Source: Streptomyces viridochromogenes
GTDB taxonomy: Bacteria > Actinomycetota > Actinomycetes > Streptomycetales > Streptomycetaceae
Length of the DNA stretch: 64,000 nt
Direction: 5' to 3'
NCBI RefSeq assembly: GCF_001270495.1
Contig: NZ_LGUR01000203.1
Coordinates: 21,992-85,991 of the forward strand
Below the pieces are notes generated by a model that saw nothing but the letters and a program-made list of their open reading frames with translations, had not been told where the DNA came from and did not search any database. Below are positions 63,359 through 64,000 of this stretch, in pieces (position 1 is the stretch's first letter; every line of letters starts with the position of its first letter). Made by a program: the position numbers and the translations under genes.

Positions 63359-64000
63359 ATGGGCAGGACCAAGAGCAGGACCGGTGCCGGCACCGGGGCC
63401 ATCGGCCGCATCCCGGTACGGGACGTGCGGCCGGCCGTGGAGTGCGGCAGGCATCCGGCGAAGGCGGTCGCGGGAGAGACCTTCGAGGTCACCGCCACCG
63501 TGTTCCGCGAGGGTCATGACGCCGTGGCCGCCAACGTCGTGCTGACCGACCCCGACGGCCGTCCGGGCCCCTGGACGCCGATGCACGAACTCGCCCCGGG
63601 CACCGACCGCTGGGGCGCCAAGGTGACACCGTCGGCGGTGGGCCGCTGGACGTTCCATGTGGAGGCCTGGAGCGATCCGGTGGCCACCTGGCGGCACCAC
63701 GCCCGGATCAAGATCCCGGCCGGAATCGATGTCGGGCTGGTCCTGGAGACGGGCGGCGAGCTGTACGAGCGCGCGGCGGCCGGGGTGCCCGACGAGGCGC
63801 AGCGGGCGACCGTGCAGGCCGCCGCCGACGCGCTGCGGGACGACTCGCTCCCGCCCGAGTCACGGCTGGCGGCGGCGTTCGCGGCGAACGTGGACGCGGT
63901 CCTGGGCCGGTATCCGCTGCGGGATCTGGTGACGGCGTCGGATCCGCTGCCGCTGCTGGTGGAGCGGGAGCGGGCGCTGTACGGCTCCTGGTACGAGTTC
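63359..64000 (+). CDS. glgE: Alpha-1,4-glucan:maltose-1-phosphate maltosyltransferase, N-terminal part (cut by window edge)
   Basis: 214 residues visible; the frame is open to the last base. The N-terminal maltotransferase domain (DUF3416) is clear: IPVRDVRPAVECGRHPAKAV, GETFEVTATVFREGHDAVAANV, PGTDRWGAKVTP, VEAWSDPVATWRHHARIKIPAGID. GlgE extends alpha-glucans using maltose-1-phosphate made by TreS/Pep2. The GH13_3 catalytic barrel lies beyond the window. ATG follows GGAGGTG. It pairs functionally with glgX on the other strand. Confidence 0.95.
   Translation, partial: MGRTKSRTGAGTGAIGRIPVRDVRPAVECGRHPAKAVAGETFEVTATVFREGHDAVAANVVLTDPDGRPGPWTPMHELAPGTDRWGAKVTPSAVGRWTFHVEAWSDPVATWRHHARIKIPAGIDVGLVLETGGELYERAAAGVPDEAQRATVQAAADALRDDSLPPESRLAAAFAANVDAVLGRYPLRDLVTASDPLPLLVERERALYGSWYEF

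Overview
The window is one stretch of a high-GC actinomycete chromosome, almost certainly a Streptomyces. The GC content is very high with strong third-position GC bias and frequent GTG starts. The gene families are typical of that genus: GlgE/GlgX, a SigB/SigF-like sigma factor, an ANTAR protein, SpoIIE-type phosphatase with PAS/GAF, DUF5133, DUF5937, and a P450-ferredoxin locus. It is cut at both ends: the left edge falls inside a cytochrome P450 and the right edge inside glgE.

Layout. 1-15.5 kb: ordinary accessory and metabolic genes (P450 tail, PucR-type regulator, Sua5/YciO-like protein, dienelactone hydrolase, DUF3592 protein, RibD-type reductase, MFS plus transglutaminase-like pair, DUF899 protein, MFS, arginase-family enzyme, MHYT membrane sensor, metallophosphoesterase, LLM oxidoreductase). 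15.5-28.7 kb: a compact biosynthetic locus on the minus strand, made of a TauD-type dioxygenase followed by one 4,021-residue hybrid synthase. I read the synthase as FAAL-ACP-KS-AT-KR-ACP-C-A-PCP-C-reductase. The last domain resembles the stand-alone cyanobacterial acyl-ACP reductase (AAR), not the usual SDR-type thioester reductase or a thioesterase. This is the most interesting item in the window.

28.8-36.2 kb: a fructan utilisation locus. A Tat-exported GH32 enzyme is divergent from a solute-binding protein, two permeases, an intracellular-type GH32 enzyme and a LacI regulator. Two inverted copies of ACGAGTTAGG sit in the divergent promoter region. 36.3-45.8 kb: aldo/keto reductase, stand-alone LigD-type phosphoesterase, secreted cupin, PAS/GAF/PP2C/ATPase phosphatase, DoxX-like and peroxiredoxin pair, AraC/MFS pair, MarR, ferredoxin reductase and ferredoxin. 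45.8-47.4 kb: a decayed stretch with a P450 reduced to its heme-binding tail and a sensor kinase that has lost its catalytic core, followed by an intact but apparently orphaned response regulator.

48.3-55.3 kb: ATP-dependent DNA ligase, secreted NPP1 protein, questin-oxidase-like protein, DUF5937 regulator, MFS, a separate hemC, and an unknown protein. 55.4-60 kb: MarR-ABC transporter operon with a perfect 23-bp palindrome at its promoter, sigma factor, ANTAR protein and VOC protein. 60-64 kb: glycogen/trehalose-related metabolism (glgX with a small ATPase-fold regulator on one strand; DUF5133 and glgE on the other).

All identifications come from reading motifs and family resemblance by eye; no database search was run. 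Start codons were chosen from Shine-Dalgarno position and family length, and alternatives are noted where they matter.
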